Positions 52,646 to 61,371 of a DNA stretch of 64,000 nt are shown piece by piece. The notes below the pieces were generated by a model. That model was not told the origin of the DNA. It saw nothing but the letters and a program-made list of their open reading frames with translations, and made no database searches. The stretch's first letter is position 1, and each line of letters begins with the position of its first letter. The stretch is from contig JAUIDI010000004.1 in the NCBI GenBank assembly GCA_030428705.1, positions 186,001 through 250,000 of the forward strand. The letters run 5' to 3'. The translations under genes were made by a program, and so were the position numbers. The DNA is from Bacteroidia bacterium (GTDB lineage Bacteria > Bacteroidota > Bacteroidia > Flavobacteriales > Flavobacteriaceae).

Positions 52646-53233
52646 CTACGTCCGGTAAAAATTCATCTCGTCCATATATTTCCATACGGCATCCGGCAGC
52701 ATGGGGCGTATATTTTTTCCTGCCTTGTGCTGTTTTCTGATAAAGGTCGATGAGATTTCCATTATCGGGGCATCTATCCTGTGTATTCTCGCATGGTTCT
52801 TGAACCGATCTTCTGTGGTTCCTTCTGAAATACGTGGATACACATAAATGTCGTGATGTTCCAATATTACGTCATAGTTCTTCCACTTGTGAAAGCTTTT
52901 CAAATTATCTTCTCCCATTATCAGCGAAAATTCATAATCATTTTCATAAGTGTCGAGCAAATGTGCCAGTGTGTCGACCGTATAATTGGGTTGGGGAAGG
53001 TCGAATTCTATTTTACTCGGCTTTAGCTTCGAAAATTCTTGGGTGGCCTCGAAGACCATTTGATAGCGGTGGTGATTGTCAAGTAGTGTTTTCTTTGTCT
53101 TGAATGGACTTTGAGGTGTCACTACAAACCAAACCTCATCCAAATCGGAAAACTCGACCATATGATTGGCCAACACCATGTGCCCGACATGTATTGGGTT
53201 GAAGGTACCGAAGTAAAGCCCGACCTTCTTCAC
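52646..53233 (-). CDS. nadD: Nicotinate-nucleotide adenylyltransferase
   Basis: A 195-residue nucleotidyltransferase that adenylates nicotinate mononucleotide in NAD synthesis. GTFNPIHVGHMVLAN at about 9-23 contains the HxGH active site, MGEDNLKSFHKW is typical of NadD, and ISSTFIRK near the C-terminus is the second nucleotide-binding motif. Its ATG overlaps the gmk stop by four bases. Last gene of the conserved yicC-gmk-nadD operon of Bacteroidota. Confidence 0.95.
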   Translation of the reverse strand: MKKVGLYFGTFNPIHVGHMVLANHMVEFSDLDEVWFVVTPQSPFKTKKTLLDNHHRYQMVFEATQEFSKLKPSKIEFDLPQPNYTVDTLAHLLDTYENDYEFSLIMGEDNLKSFHKWKNYDVILEHHDIYVYPRISEGTTEDRFKNHARIHRIDAPIMEISSTFIRKQHKAGKNIRPMLPDAVWKYMDEMNFYRT

Positions 53234-53835
53234 TTGTTAGTTCTCTTTTTATCTGCTTTGGTCGGTTTTGCTACAAAGTCTTTGACCAGTCCATAAGCCT
53301 CTTTTAAAGCGGTGTCGAGATCATAATTCTTGATAATGGTATCGAATTGGGGTGCGGTGGCCATCTCTACCGAAGCCTTGGCAATGCGCATGTTTATCTT
53401 GTCGTCACTTTCGGTACTCCTTTTCTTCAAGCGTATTTTAAGCTCATCAACGCTCGGCGGTTTTACAAATACGGCCAAAGTCTGTTCCGGGAATTTTTTT
53501 TTGATCCGCAGGCCTCCGACAACATCAATATCAAAAATAACGTTCTTACCTTCGGCCCAAAGTCTTTCTACCTCACTCTTTAACGTTCCGTAAAAATTAT
53601 CGCGGTAAACTTCTTCCCATTCCAAAAAATCATCGTTCTTGATATGTTTTTTGAACTCGCCTACCGTCATGAAGTAATAGTGTTCCCCATTTTTTTCCTT
53701 GCCGCGGCGGGGTCTTGAGGTCGCCGATACCGAAAAGGCCAAATTCAGGTCCGGCTGCTCCAAGAGGTGGCGTACAATAGTGGTCTTACCGCTACCCGAC
53801 GGGGCCGAAAATATGATGAGTTTACCGCCTTCCAT
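53230..53835 (-). CDS. gmk: Guanylate kinase
   Basis: A 201-residue P-loop kinase that converts GMP to GDP. The P-loop is APSGSGKTTIVRHL at about 10-23, followed by SATSRPRRGKEKNGEHYYF (GMP-binding loop) and GKNVIFDIDVVGGLRIKKKF. Length and motifs are standard. It shares one base with the end of the yicC gene and overlaps nadD by four bases, so the three are translationally coupled. Confidence 0.96.
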   Translation of the reverse strand: MEGGKLIIFSAPSGSGKTTIVRHLLEQPDLNLAFSVSATSRPRRGKEKNGEHYYFMTVGEFKKHIKNDDFLEWEEVYRDNFYGTLKSEVERLWAEGKNVIFDIDVVGGLRIKKKFPEQTLAVFVKPPSVDELKIRLKKRSTESDDKINMRIAKASVEMATAPQFDTIIKNYDLDTALKEAYGLVKDFVAKPTKADKKRTNK

Positions 53836-54692
53836 TAGAGTACGTTCAACATTTGTTCTTTGATTTTTTCCAGTTCGTCCTTCATCTGCACTACGAGCTG
53901 CTGCATTGGGGCATAGTTCGCTTTTGATCCAATCGTATTGATTTCACGGCCAATTTCCTGAGTAATGAATCCAAGTTTTTTTCCGTTTGAATCCGTAGAT
54001 TTCAAAGTTTTTGAAAAATAATCGAGATGATTGGCCAAACGTACCTTCTCTTCAGTGATATCGTATTTTTCGAGATAATAGATCAACTCTTGTTCAAAAC
54101 GGTTCGCATCAACTTCCGCTTGAATATCCTGAACGGCTTTTTCCAAGCGTTCACGAATGGTCGCCGTGCGATCCGGATCCATTTGCAATACTTGCGACAA
54201 TAACTCCTCAAGATTCTCTATTCGTTTCGTGAAGTCTTTTTCAAGAACATGGCCTTCGTGCGAACGAAATTTGTTGATTTCCATCAACGCCGCCTTAAGC
54301 GCGGACCGAATCGCTTCATATTCTTCTTCGTCCAAATCTTCGCGCTCGGTCTTAAGTGCGTCCGGCAATCGCAAAGCCATATCGAGTAAACGAATATCGT
54401 CTCCATCTGCAATCGTTTTCAATTGCCTCATATATTGACGAACAACACCTTCGTTCACTTGGGCCGAGGTCTCGTCACCGGTCAGTTCAACATATAGGTT
54501 GAAATCAATTTTACCTCTCACCAGTGACTTGGCAATCTCTTTTCGAAGCTCAAGTTCTTTTTCTCGATAGCAAGAGGGCATTCGAGCGTTAAGGTCAAGG
54601 CTTTTACTGTTCAAGGACTTTAATTCTACCGTTATTTTTTTTTCGGGAAGTTGAATTACATTTTTCCCGAACCCTGTCATGGATTGAATCAT
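53835..54692 (-). CDS. YicC-family endoribonuclease-type protein
   Basis: A 285-residue YicC/YloC family protein. The N-terminal MIQSMTGFGKNVIQLPEKK and LNSKSLDLNARMPSCYREKE, and the C-terminal KKLGFITQEIGREINTIGSK and LVVQMKDELEKIKEQMLNVL, are family landmarks. E. coli YicC has been connected with RNA turnover and related proteins have endoribonuclease activity; that role is assigned here by family only. First gene of the operon with gmk and nadD. A TACCTTTA string just upstream is one base off the -7 consensus. Confidence 0.92.
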   Translation of the reverse strand: MIQSMTGFGKNVIQLPEKKITVELKSLNSKSLDLNARMPSCYREKELELRKEIAKSLVRGKIDFNLYVELTGDETSAQVNEGVVRQYMRQLKTIADGDDIRLLDMALRLPDALKTEREDLDEEEYEAIRSALKAALMEINKFRSHEGHVLEKDFTKRIENLEELLSQVLQMDPDRTATIRERLEKAVQDIQAEVDANRFEQELIYYLEKYDITEEKVRLANHLDYFSKTLKSTDSNGKKLGFITQEIGREINTIGSKANYAPMQQLVVQMKDELEKIKEQMLNVL

Positions 54693-54941
54693 ACCTCGGT
54701 TTTGTTTCGACGTAAAGGTAATTAAAATTAGGGCGTGTTCTTTGGGGTACCGTTTTTATCAAATCGTTTGTCCAATTGGGTTTCACACCAAGTGAATCAT
54801 AAAAAGATACTCAGCAATAAAATGAAAGCCGATACAATAAGAATCGTTTCTGGGCGACCGTCATAACAATATAAAACCTAAAAGGATAAATACCGAACCA
54901 ATCGCGTTTGAAACGAAGAAATCAGAAGCCAATGAGCAACT

Positions 54942-55766
54942 TTACAACTCACGCACCCAAATATTACGATAGCTTACACGGCTATTATCGCCATGGTCTT
55001 GAAGCATCAAAGGCCCTTTGCCATGGGGGTCGTTCTTGGGCCAACCAATATAGGGCGTGGTTCCCTTGATCTCGGTATGATCTTGAATCAATATACCATT
55101 ATGGAGAACAGTTACCGTAGCGGACTTAATCTTATCGCCATCGGCATTGAATTCGGGCATATGATAAATAATATCATAAGTGTTCCATTCACCGCTGGGT
55201 ACCGAGGCCATTGCTAAAGGAGGCCCCTGCTTGTATATCGAACCTACCTGACCGTTTACATAGGTATCGTTATCATTGTTGTCCAAAACCTGTATCTCAT
55301 AAATACCGTTCAGAAAAATACCGCTGTTTCCTCGGTGCTGCCCCTCCATACTGACTTCTGCCGGTGATTTCCATTCGATGTGCAATTGTATATCGCCAAA
55401 ATTTTGTTTGGTCTGTATGTTTCCCGTTTTATCCTTAACGGTCATACTTCCGTTCTTGTTCAAGTGCCAAGGGGCAGCGGTGCTATCATTGGAGCTTATC
55501 CAGGCATCAAAATCGCTTCCATCGAAGAGCACTATTGCATCACTTGGCGCGGCACCTTTTCCATTCGGGGTAACAACAGGTACTTTTGGCTCATAATACT
55601 CGGTTTCTTCGGGAGTGGTCGGTTCGGTGCCCGAATATTCTTCATAGGTGATGACGGGCACTTGTTCTATTTTCTCGGCGACATCTTCGGTCATTTCAGG
55701 TTTTGGTGCTTCCTTACATGAAAAAACAAAAGTCGTTAGGGCCATCAGGCAAAGTAATCGCTTCAT
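54942..55766 (-). CDS. DUF1080 lipoprotein, 3-keto-glycoside hydrolase/lyase type
   Basis: A 274-residue lipoprotein (FVFSC, Cys17) with a proline/glutamate-rich linker and a DUF1080 (PF06439) jelly-roll domain at about 75-274: IVLFDGSDFDAWISSNDSTA, GDIQLHIEWKSPAEVS, RGNSGIFLNGIYEIQVLDNN, SGEWNTYDIIYHMP and KGPLMLQDHGDNSRVSYRNI. Some PF06439 members have been shown to cleave glycosides that carry a 3-keto group. It lies 32 bp after a second DUF1080 gene and downstream of a sugar isomerase gene, in a locus that also has a GMC oxidoreductase able in principle to form 3-keto sugars. Exact substrate unknown. Confidence 0.88.
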   Translation of the reverse strand: MKRLLCLMALTTFVFSCKEAPKPEMTEDVAEKIEQVPVITYEEYSGTEPTTPEETEYYEPKVPVVTPNGKGAAPSDAIVLFDGSDFDAWISSNDSTAAPWHLNKNGSMTVKDKTGNIQTKQNFGDIQLHIEWKSPAEVSMEGQHRGNSGIFLNGIYEIQVLDNNDNDTYVNGQVGSIYKQGPPLAMASVPSGEWNTYDIIYHMPEFNADGDKIKSATVTVLHNGILIQDHTEIKGTTPYIGWPKNDPHGKGPLMLQDHGDNSRVSYRNIWVREL

Positions 55767-55798
55767 ACTAATTCGATGTTTGGTTATTTGGTTTGCGC

Positions 55799-56575
55799 TT
55801 ATTTTAATTCCTTAATCTTAATGTTACGAAAGGCCACGACATCACCGTGGTCCTGCAATGCGATCTTTCCGGTCTTGAACTTTGCAAAACCATCCCAGCC
55901 ATCAAATTTAGACCCTTTCAAAAGCTGATCCAATTCTGGCCCTTCAACAGGAAAAGTTGCCACCTCGACCCCATTGAGAACCGAACTGCCCTTATTGGCG
56001 ACATGGTCAACAGTTATTTCAACGGAATTCCATTCGCCGACCGGTTTTGTAGCGTCTTCTGAAGGTTCGACCAAATCGTAAAGGGCACCTGCTTGATGGG
56101 TCGTGCCATTTTTGGCATCGGGATGTTTCTCGTTGTCCAATACCTGAATTTCCAATCCGGTATGATAAGGTTCCTCGTATTTATCATCTTCGCTTACGCC
56201 CCACATGATACCGCTGTTACCGGTATCCGATATCTTCCATTCCAAGGAAAGCACAAAGCTCGAATAGTCATTTTTGGTGACAATATTAAAGGATTTTCTT
56301 TCGCCATCTGGGCCCATTCGGGCTTCGGAACTTGGTGGATGAAACACAATGGCCCCATCTTCTTCTTTCCAATATTCGGGTACAGGGCCACCCTTAAAGG
56401 CTTGCCAATCATCTAGTGAAAGTTCGGTCCATTCATTCTTTTCCGACATTTTCATGTCCGTCTCGGCCGCGGTCTCGGCATCTTTATCCGTAGATGTTTC
56501 TTTGGTATTCTCTTTACATCCTAGAAATGCCAAAACCATAATGGCAACAAGCGATAATTTTTTCATTGATTTCAT
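55799..56575 (-). CDS. Second DUF1080 lipoprotein, 3-keto-glycoside hydrolase/lyase type
   Basis: A 258-residue lipoprotein (AFLGC, Cys20) with a DUF1080 domain at about 50-258: WTELSLDDWQAFKGGPVPEY, LSLEWKISDTGNSGIMWGVS, TGLEIQVLDNEKHPDAKNGT, VGEWNSVEITVDHVANKGSS and GKIALQDHGDVVAFRNIKIK. It is a diverged paralogue of the next gene, sharing the NSGI, EIQVLDN and LQDHGD landmarks, so the two may act on different linkages or steps. It starts one base after the stop of the TIM-barrel isomerase gene. Confidence 0.88.
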   Translation of the reverse strand: MKSMKKLSLVAIMVLAFLGCKENTKETSTDKDAETAAETDMKMSEKNEWTELSLDDWQAFKGGPVPEYWKEEDGAIVFHPPSSEARMGPDGERKSFNIVTKNDYSSFVLSLEWKISDTGNSGIMWGVSEDDKYEEPYHTGLEIQVLDNEKHPDAKNGTTHQAGALYDLVEPSEDATKPVGEWNSVEITVDHVANKGSSVLNGVEVATFPVEGPELDQLLKGSKFDGWDGFAKFKTGKIALQDHGDVVAFRNIKIKELK

Positions 56576-56576
56576 T

Positions 56577-57629
56577 TTAAGTTCCTAGTATCTTTTTTAA
56601 CACGTCTTTGTCTATTTCGGCACCGGCAAAATCATCAAAAGTCTTTTCGGTCGCCTCGATGATATGATCTTGTATGAATATGGCACCTTCGCGCGCACCT
56701 TGTTCAGGGCTCTTGATACAGCATTCCCATTCCATCACGGCCCAAACGTCACAACCATATTGCGTCAATTTTGAAAAGATGGTCTTAAAGTCGATCTGTC
56801 CATCACCGAGCGAACGGTATCTTCCCGCTCTATCGCCCCAGTCATTGTATCCGCCAAAGGCGCCTTTCTTTCCGGTAGGGTTGAATTCCGAGTCTTTTAC
56901 ATGAAATGATTTGATGAACTCATGATAATGGTCGATGTATTCGATATAATCAAGTTGCTGTAACACAAAATGGCTAGGGTCATAAAGAATATTCACTCTT
57001 TTATGGTTTCCCGTAGCTTCTAAAAATCGTTCAAAGGTATCGCCGTCGTGCAAATCCTCTCCAGGATGTATCTCATAACATACATCGACACCCTCTTCAT
57101 CGAAATGGTTCAAAATCGGCATCCATCGTTTGGCAAGTTCCTCGAAGCCCATTTCGACCAAGCCAGCGGGCCGTTGCGGCCATGGGTGCCAGGTGTGCCA
57201 TAACAAAGCACCTGAAAATGTAGCATGGGCTTTTATACCAAGCCTACGGCTTGCAGTCGCCGCTTTTTTCACAACATCTACCGCCCATTCGGTTCGTGCC
57301 TTGGGATTGTTCTTCACCTTGTCGGGAGCAAAATTATCGAACATCAGGTCATAAGCAGGGTGGACCGCCACCAATTGGCCTTGCAAGTGCGTTGACAATT
57401 CGGTAATCTCCAATCCGTATGAATTTACCTTTCCCTTTAGTTCATCACAGTAAGTCTGGCTTTCAGCGGCCTTGTCCAAATCGATGAGAAAACTTTCCCA
57501 TGTAGGGATCTGAATCCCCTTATACCCCAAGTCGGATGCCCATTTGCACATACCGTCCAAGGTGTTGAACGGTGCCTTGCTATCTACGAACTGTGCCAAA
57601 AAAACCGCTGGCCCTTTTATTGTCTTCAT
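56577..57629 (-). CDS. TIM-barrel sugar phosphate isomerase/epimerase-like protein
   Basis: A 350-residue AP-endonuclease-2 superfamily TIM barrel without signal peptide, so cytoplasmic. The metal-binding acidic and histidine residues are in CYEIHPGEDL, ILYDPSHFVLQ, KSFHVKDSEF and VMEWECC. WHPWPQRPAGLVEMGFEELA is typical of the IolE/YcjR-like group. Members interconvert keto sugars or inosose derivatives; YcjR-type enzymes act on 3-keto-hexoses, which would fit this locus. First gene of the DUF1080 operon. Confidence 0.88.
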   Translation of the reverse strand: MKTIKGPAVFLAQFVDSKAPFNTLDGMCKWASDLGYKGIQIPTWESFLIDLDKAAESQTYCDELKGKVNSYGLEITELSTHLQGQLVAVHPAYDLMFDNFAPDKVKNNPKARTEWAVDVVKKAATASRRLGIKAHATFSGALLWHTWHPWPQRPAGLVEMGFEELAKRWMPILNHFDEEGVDVCYEIHPGEDLHDGDTFERFLEATGNHKRVNILYDPSHFVLQQLDYIEYIDHYHEFIKSFHVKDSEFNPTGKKGAFGGYNDWGDRAGRYRSLGDGQIDFKTIFSKLTQYGCDVWAVMEWECCIKSPEQGAREGAIFIQDHIIEATEKTFDDFAGAEIDKDVLKKILGT

Positions 57630-57942
57630 TATAATACTTTATGCGTGTTATTGAAAATTGGTTCTGATATCCTTAAAGAATTATACCCTATATTTAGAAA
57701 CCCAATTTGAATGAACGGCTTCCTTTCGAGTGAAGTCATAAATATAGCAAAAGCCTAATGATTAAAGCAAGAAATATAATACGAATTGAATCAAGGCATC
57801 ACTTAAGACCCAATCGAAGCCTATTGGGAAATTGCACCAAATCACCGATACACACAGGTAGAACTGTTGGCAACTGAAAAACGGAACATTTACGTGACGG
57901 CCAATAAACAATATAAACCAAACCAAATACGTTTTAGGAGAC
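57630..57942. other. Region between the isomerase operon and the ASCH gene
   Basis: No supported gene. A 51-codon open stretch without a start codon (57807-57962) reads like protein in parts but overlaps the ASCH gene in another frame and is short enough to be chance. No palindromes or terminator seen. Confidence 0.4.
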
Positions 57943-58407
57943 ATGGACAATGCTTCAGCTAGAAATATGTGGGGAGATTATTTGGACAAGCATCTTGAGG
58001 ATGCTTTTCACGAAGCCCCTAATACCATTCATTTTTGCGATAATCAAGAAGATGCCAATACTTGTGTCGCCTTGGTCAAAAAGGGTATCAAAAAGGCGAC
58101 TTCGGATTCATTGCTGGGTCTACAATATAGAAAGGAACGACTACCAAAAATCGGGGATTTCACTGTAATAACAAATTGGGAGGGAGAGGCGCAATGCATT
58201 GTCAAAACAACCAAGGTAAGGCTCAAACCCTTTTTCAGTATCGATGAAGAATATGCTAAACTTGAAGGGGAAGGAGATAAATCACTAGACTATTGGAAAA
58301 AAGTGCATTGGGATTATTTTACCCGCGAACTTGAACCGTTCGGACGGGTACCAAGGGACAGTATGATCGTTGTCTGTCAGGAATTCGAAAAAGTATTCGA
58401 AAGATAA
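57943..58407 (+). CDS. ASCH-domain protein
   Basis: A 154-residue cytoplasmic protein. VKKGIKKATSDSLLGLQYRK, LPKIGDFTVITNWEGEAQCI, YAKLEGEGDKSLDYWKKVHW and DYFTRELEPFG match the ASCH (PUA-like) fold; such proteins are thought to bind RNA or modified nucleotides, and some have amidohydrolase or ribonuclease activity. It is the only plus-strand gene in this stretch, wedged between sugar-locus genes on the minus strand, so it probably has no part in that pathway. A very strong terminator follows. Confidence 0.87.
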   Translation: MDNASARNMWGDYLDKHLEDAFHEAPNTIHFCDNQEDANTCVALVKKGIKKATSDSLLGLQYRKERLPKIGDFTVITNWEGEAQCIVKTTKVRLKPFFSIDEEYAKLEGEGDKSLDYWKKVHWDYFTRELEPFGRVPRDSMIVVCQEFEKVFER

Positions 58408-58409
58408 AA

Positions 58410-58443
58410 TAAAGGGGGCCGCATAATGCGGCCCCCTTTATTT
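58410..58443. terminator. Bidirectional terminator between ASCH and Gfo/Idh/MocA genes
   Basis: A perfect 14-bp stem, AAAGGGGGCCGCA (58411-58423) and TGCGGCCCCCTTT (58427-58439) plus a closing A-T pair, with a TAA loop and A/T tails on both sides, serving both convergent genes. Confidence 0.92.
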
Positions 58444-58468
58444 GACATAATTTAAGAATCCCTTAGAT

Positions 58469-59614
58469 TCATTTTTTCAATTTCACCCAAACATTTCCGT
58501 TTTTATGAGAAGCTACGGTGGCCTCGATGAAATCCATCCCGCGAACGCCATCGGTCATGGTCGGAAACTCGCCGTCATTGTATTTTCTACCACGAATGGC
58601 CTTGGCCGCCCCCAAATAAATATTGGCCATCGAATCAAAGATCCCTTCGGGATGTCCCGGAGGCAACTTTGTACCGTCCAAGGACAATTTAGAATTATAG
58701 GCATGGCCCGGTTTATAGACCTGGGTAGGCTCGGAGTCACTTAATTTATAAAGAAAATTCGGGTTTTCCTGCTCCCACCTAAAAGCACCTTTCGAACCAT
58801 AGATGGCTATTGCCAATCCGTTTTCTTCGCCTGTGGCAACCTGACTTCCGCGAATGACGCCTTTAACATAGTCGTCCATTCGGATCAGTACAGTACCATC
58901 GACATCCATCTTATTATCCTTATACAAATAATTAAAGTCACAGAGCAATGATTTTACCTGAAGACCTGTAGTATATTCTATGAGGTTGAAGGCGTGTACA
59001 CCGATATCGCCCATGCAAGAGCTTATTCCTGCTTTTTTTGGGTCGAGCCGCCAAACGGTAGAACGTTTTTTCTTATCGTGAATTATTTCATTGATCCAAC
59101 CTTGATAATAGCGTGCATCCACCTTATGAATTTTGCCCAAGGCCCCGGCCTTTATCATTTCGCGCATTTGGCGCACCATAGGGTAACCTGTATAGGTATG
59201 TGTCAGGGCAAAAACGGTACCCGCTTTATTATGGGTCTTCTGTAATGTTTTTGCCTCTTCATAAGTAGTTGTCATCGGTTTTTCGCAGATGACGTGAAAG
59301 CCATTCTCCAATAACTTTTTGGCCATGGGAAAGTGTAGGAAATTGGGAGTCAAGACCGAGCAGACCTGAATACGTTCGCTTTCAGGCAATTTCATCTCTT
59401 CTTCGATCATAGTGTCGAAGTCCTCATAAATTCTGTCCAGAGGAACATCGATCTCACGGGCAAAGGCTTTGTTGGCTTTAAAATCGGGATTAAAGACCGC
59501 CCCTACGATTTGATAGTTGTCGTTAATCTGGGAGGCTACCCTATGTAGTACCCCGATGAGGGAATCCCCTCCTCCTCCTAAAACTCCTAATCTTATTTTT
59601 TTTGGCATAATCAA
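58469..59614 (-). CDS. Gfo/Idh/MocA-family NAD(P)-dependent oxidoreductase
   Basis: A 381-residue cytoplasmic dehydrogenase. The Rossmann dinucleotide fold opens with IRLGVLGGGGDSLIGVLHRV, the EKP motif is FHVICEKPMTTTYEEA, and the C-terminal alpha/beta domain has ISSCMGDIGVHAFNLIEYTT with the His of the catalytic region. Family members oxidise or reduce sugar and inositol hydroxyl/keto groups; reduction of a 3-keto sugar is a fair guess here. It follows the NupG-type transporter gene by 57 bp on the same strand. Confidence 0.92.
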   Translation of the reverse strand: MIMPKKIRLGVLGGGGDSLIGVLHRVASQINDNYQIVGAVFNPDFKANKAFAREIDVPLDRIYEDFDTMIEEEMKLPESERIQVCSVLTPNFLHFPMAKKLLENGFHVICEKPMTTTYEEAKTLQKTHNKAGTVFALTHTYTGYPMVRQMREMIKAGALGKIHKVDARYYQGWINEIIHDKKKRSTVWRLDPKKAGISSCMGDIGVHAFNLIEYTTGLQVKSLLCDFNYLYKDNKMDVDGTVLIRMDDYVKGVIRGSQVATGEENGLAIAIYGSKGAFRWEQENPNFLYKLSDSEPTQVYKPGHAYNSKLSLDGTKLPPGHPEGIFDSMANIYLGAAKAIRGRKYNDGEFPTMTDGVRGMDFIEATVASHKNGNVWVKLKK

Positions 59615-59671
59615 TTATTTAATACGTCGGAATTATCAATGTTATCTTCCGTCAGTCAATTTATAAATTTT

Positions 59672-60898
59672 CTAGGATTTATATTCGATTTTTTCGTTTT
59701 TGAACAATAGCGCATACAGCACCAAAACCCCGCCTGCAAATGCTGCGGGATAAATCCAAATTGTTTTCCAATCATGAGCGCCATCGCCGAGTAAATAGGC
59801 ATCGGTTATCTGTCCTGCAATCCAAAATCCGATGAGCATACCGATACCATAGGTCGCCAATGTAATCAGCCCTTGTGCGGCGCTTTTATAGGTAGCCCCT
59901 GCTTTTGTATCGGTATAGATCTGGCCAGAGACGAAGAAAAAGTCATAGCAGATACCGTGCAGGGCAATACCGATCAAGATGAGCAACGACAGTTCCCCGG
60001 CATTGCCATAGGCAAATGAAAGGTATCGAAGCCCCCAGGCCAACATGGCGATCAGTATCGTATTTTTGAACCCGAAACGCTTAAAAAAGAATGGTAGCAA
60101 AAGCATAAAAAGAATTTCGGACCACTGCCCAATGGTCATCTTTCCCGCGGGATTGTCAACTCCTATTTCCCCCAAAAACTGTCCGGCATGCTGATAGTAG
60201 AAAGCCAAAGGAATACAAATGAGAACCGAGGCCAAGAAGAATATCAAGAAATTCCGGTCTTTGAACAACGCTAGGGCATCGAGCCCCAACAACTTTGAAA
60301 TCGCTACCTTTTCATTACGGTTGGCCCGTGGCGGGGTTTTGGGCAAGGTAAAACTGAAAATTCCCAAAATTGCCGAAGAAATAGCGGCCATTAAAAAAGT
60401 GTTGCGGAGAATACCTTCTGAAATTCCTTCCTGTGAATCCCAGTTGAGATAGCTGATCAACGACCCTGCGGCAATCCAACCAAGTGTTCCGAAAACGCGA
60501 ACAAACGAAAACTCTTTCGCCGGGTCTTTCATTTGGTTGAAAGAAACGGAATTGACCAGGGCCAAGGTCGACATGTACAAAATCATGTAAGACAACAAAA
60601 AAGGGTAAAACACGGTAAAATCGGTCGCCGTATAAAGCAGGTACATCAATACCGCCCCTATAAGGTGCAACATTCCCAAAATGCGTTCTGCATTGAAATA
60701 ACGATCTGCGATAAGACCAATTATGAAAGGGGCCAAAATCGCACCCCATGATTGCGTGGAATAGGCCTGAGCAATTTCGGCGCCTCCCGACTCCAGAGTA
60801 TTCGGCAGGTAAATTCCCATGGTCACGTACCAGCTTCCCCAAATAAAGAACTCAAGAAACATCATGAGCGAAAGCTGTGCACGTACTCCGTTATTCAT
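59672..60898 (-). CDS. MFS transporter of the nucleoside:H+ symporter (NupG) type
   Basis: A 408-residue inner membrane protein with about 12 hydrophobic helices. MMFLEFFIWGSWYVTMGIYL at the N-terminus, then FVRVFGTLGWIAAGSLISYL and GICYDFFFVSGQIYTDTKAG, are typical of the NupG family. Despite the family name, bacteroidotal members often lie in sugar-catabolic loci, as here, so the cargo may be a mono- or disaccharide or its 3-keto form. Situated between a Gfo/Idh/MocA gene and a DinB gene. Confidence 0.9.
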   Translation of the reverse strand: MNNGVRAQLSLMMFLEFFIWGSWYVTMGIYLPNTLESGGAEIAQAYSTQSWGAILAPFIIGLIADRYFNAERILGMLHLIGAVLMYLLYTATDFTVFYPFLLSYMILYMSTLALVNSVSFNQMKDPAKEFSFVRVFGTLGWIAAGSLISYLNWDSQEGISEGILRNTFLMAAISSAILGIFSFTLPKTPPRANRNEKVAISKLLGLDALALFKDRNFLIFFLASVLICIPLAFYYQHAGQFLGEIGVDNPAGKMTIGQWSEILFMLLLPFFFKRFGFKNTILIAMLAWGLRYLSFAYGNAGELSLLILIGIALHGICYDFFFVSGQIYTDTKAGATYKSAAQGLITLATYGIGMLIGFWIAGQITDAYLLGDGAHDWKTIWIYPAAFAGGVLVLYALLFKNEKIEYKS

Positions 60899-60912
60899 AT
60901 CGGAAAAAAGTT

Positions 60913-61356
60913 CTAACGTTTGTAAAAAATATAATCCAAAGACAACGGTTCGATTTCGTTATTTCTAAAGTTCATCGCAATCTGTCCTCTATGATGGGTC
61001 GAGTGGTTCACCACATGGAACAAAATGTCCTGCAACGTATTCGTGAATGACCGGCCCTTGGAGTTTTCATAGTCTATGCGTTTTTCAAAGTCATCGGCAT
61101 TCGTGATAATCTCAAACGAACTTCTTTGGTTCTCATAGTGGATATCTCCCCATTGCCTGATTTCGTGTATTTGCCAGACCCCGTGCTCGGGGGTTTTACC
61201 CAAGATCCGTGAATTCCATATATGATGGGCGTTCAAAATATGGCTAAAAAGTTCGACACTCTTTTCCGGGACAGAATCTATGGTACTGCAAGCTTCGATC
61301 AACTTTTTGTTGCAATAAAAATTGTAATCGAACAGTTGATTAAAAAACCCCTTCAT
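60913..61356 (-). CDS. DinB-family protein
   Basis: A 147-residue helical protein of the DinB/YfiT-like four-helix-bundle metalloenzyme superfamily. Candidate metal-binding histidines are in LNAHHIWNSRILG and HVVNHSTHHRGQIAMNF, the usual three-histidine layout. Family members bind divalent metal and some act as thiol S-transferases; most are uncharacterised. It sits 14 bp from the transporter and 15 bp from the lipoprotein isomerase gene, so it is in the same transcript. Confidence 0.87.
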   Translation of the reverse strand: MKGFFNQLFDYNFYCNKKLIEACSTIDSVPEKSVELFSHILNAHHIWNSRILGKTPEHGVWQIHEIRQWGDIHYENQRSSFEIITNADDFEKRIDYENSKGRSFTNTLQDILFHVVNHSTHHRGQIAMNFRNNEIEPLSLDYIFYKR

Positions 61357-61371
61357 GAAGCATTAATCGAT

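Noticed and set aside
57807-57962. 51-codon open stretch with protein-like wording before the ASCH gene
   Set aside because: It has no start codon, follows a stop directly, is short and overlaps the ASCH gene in another frame. Chance is the simpler explanation.
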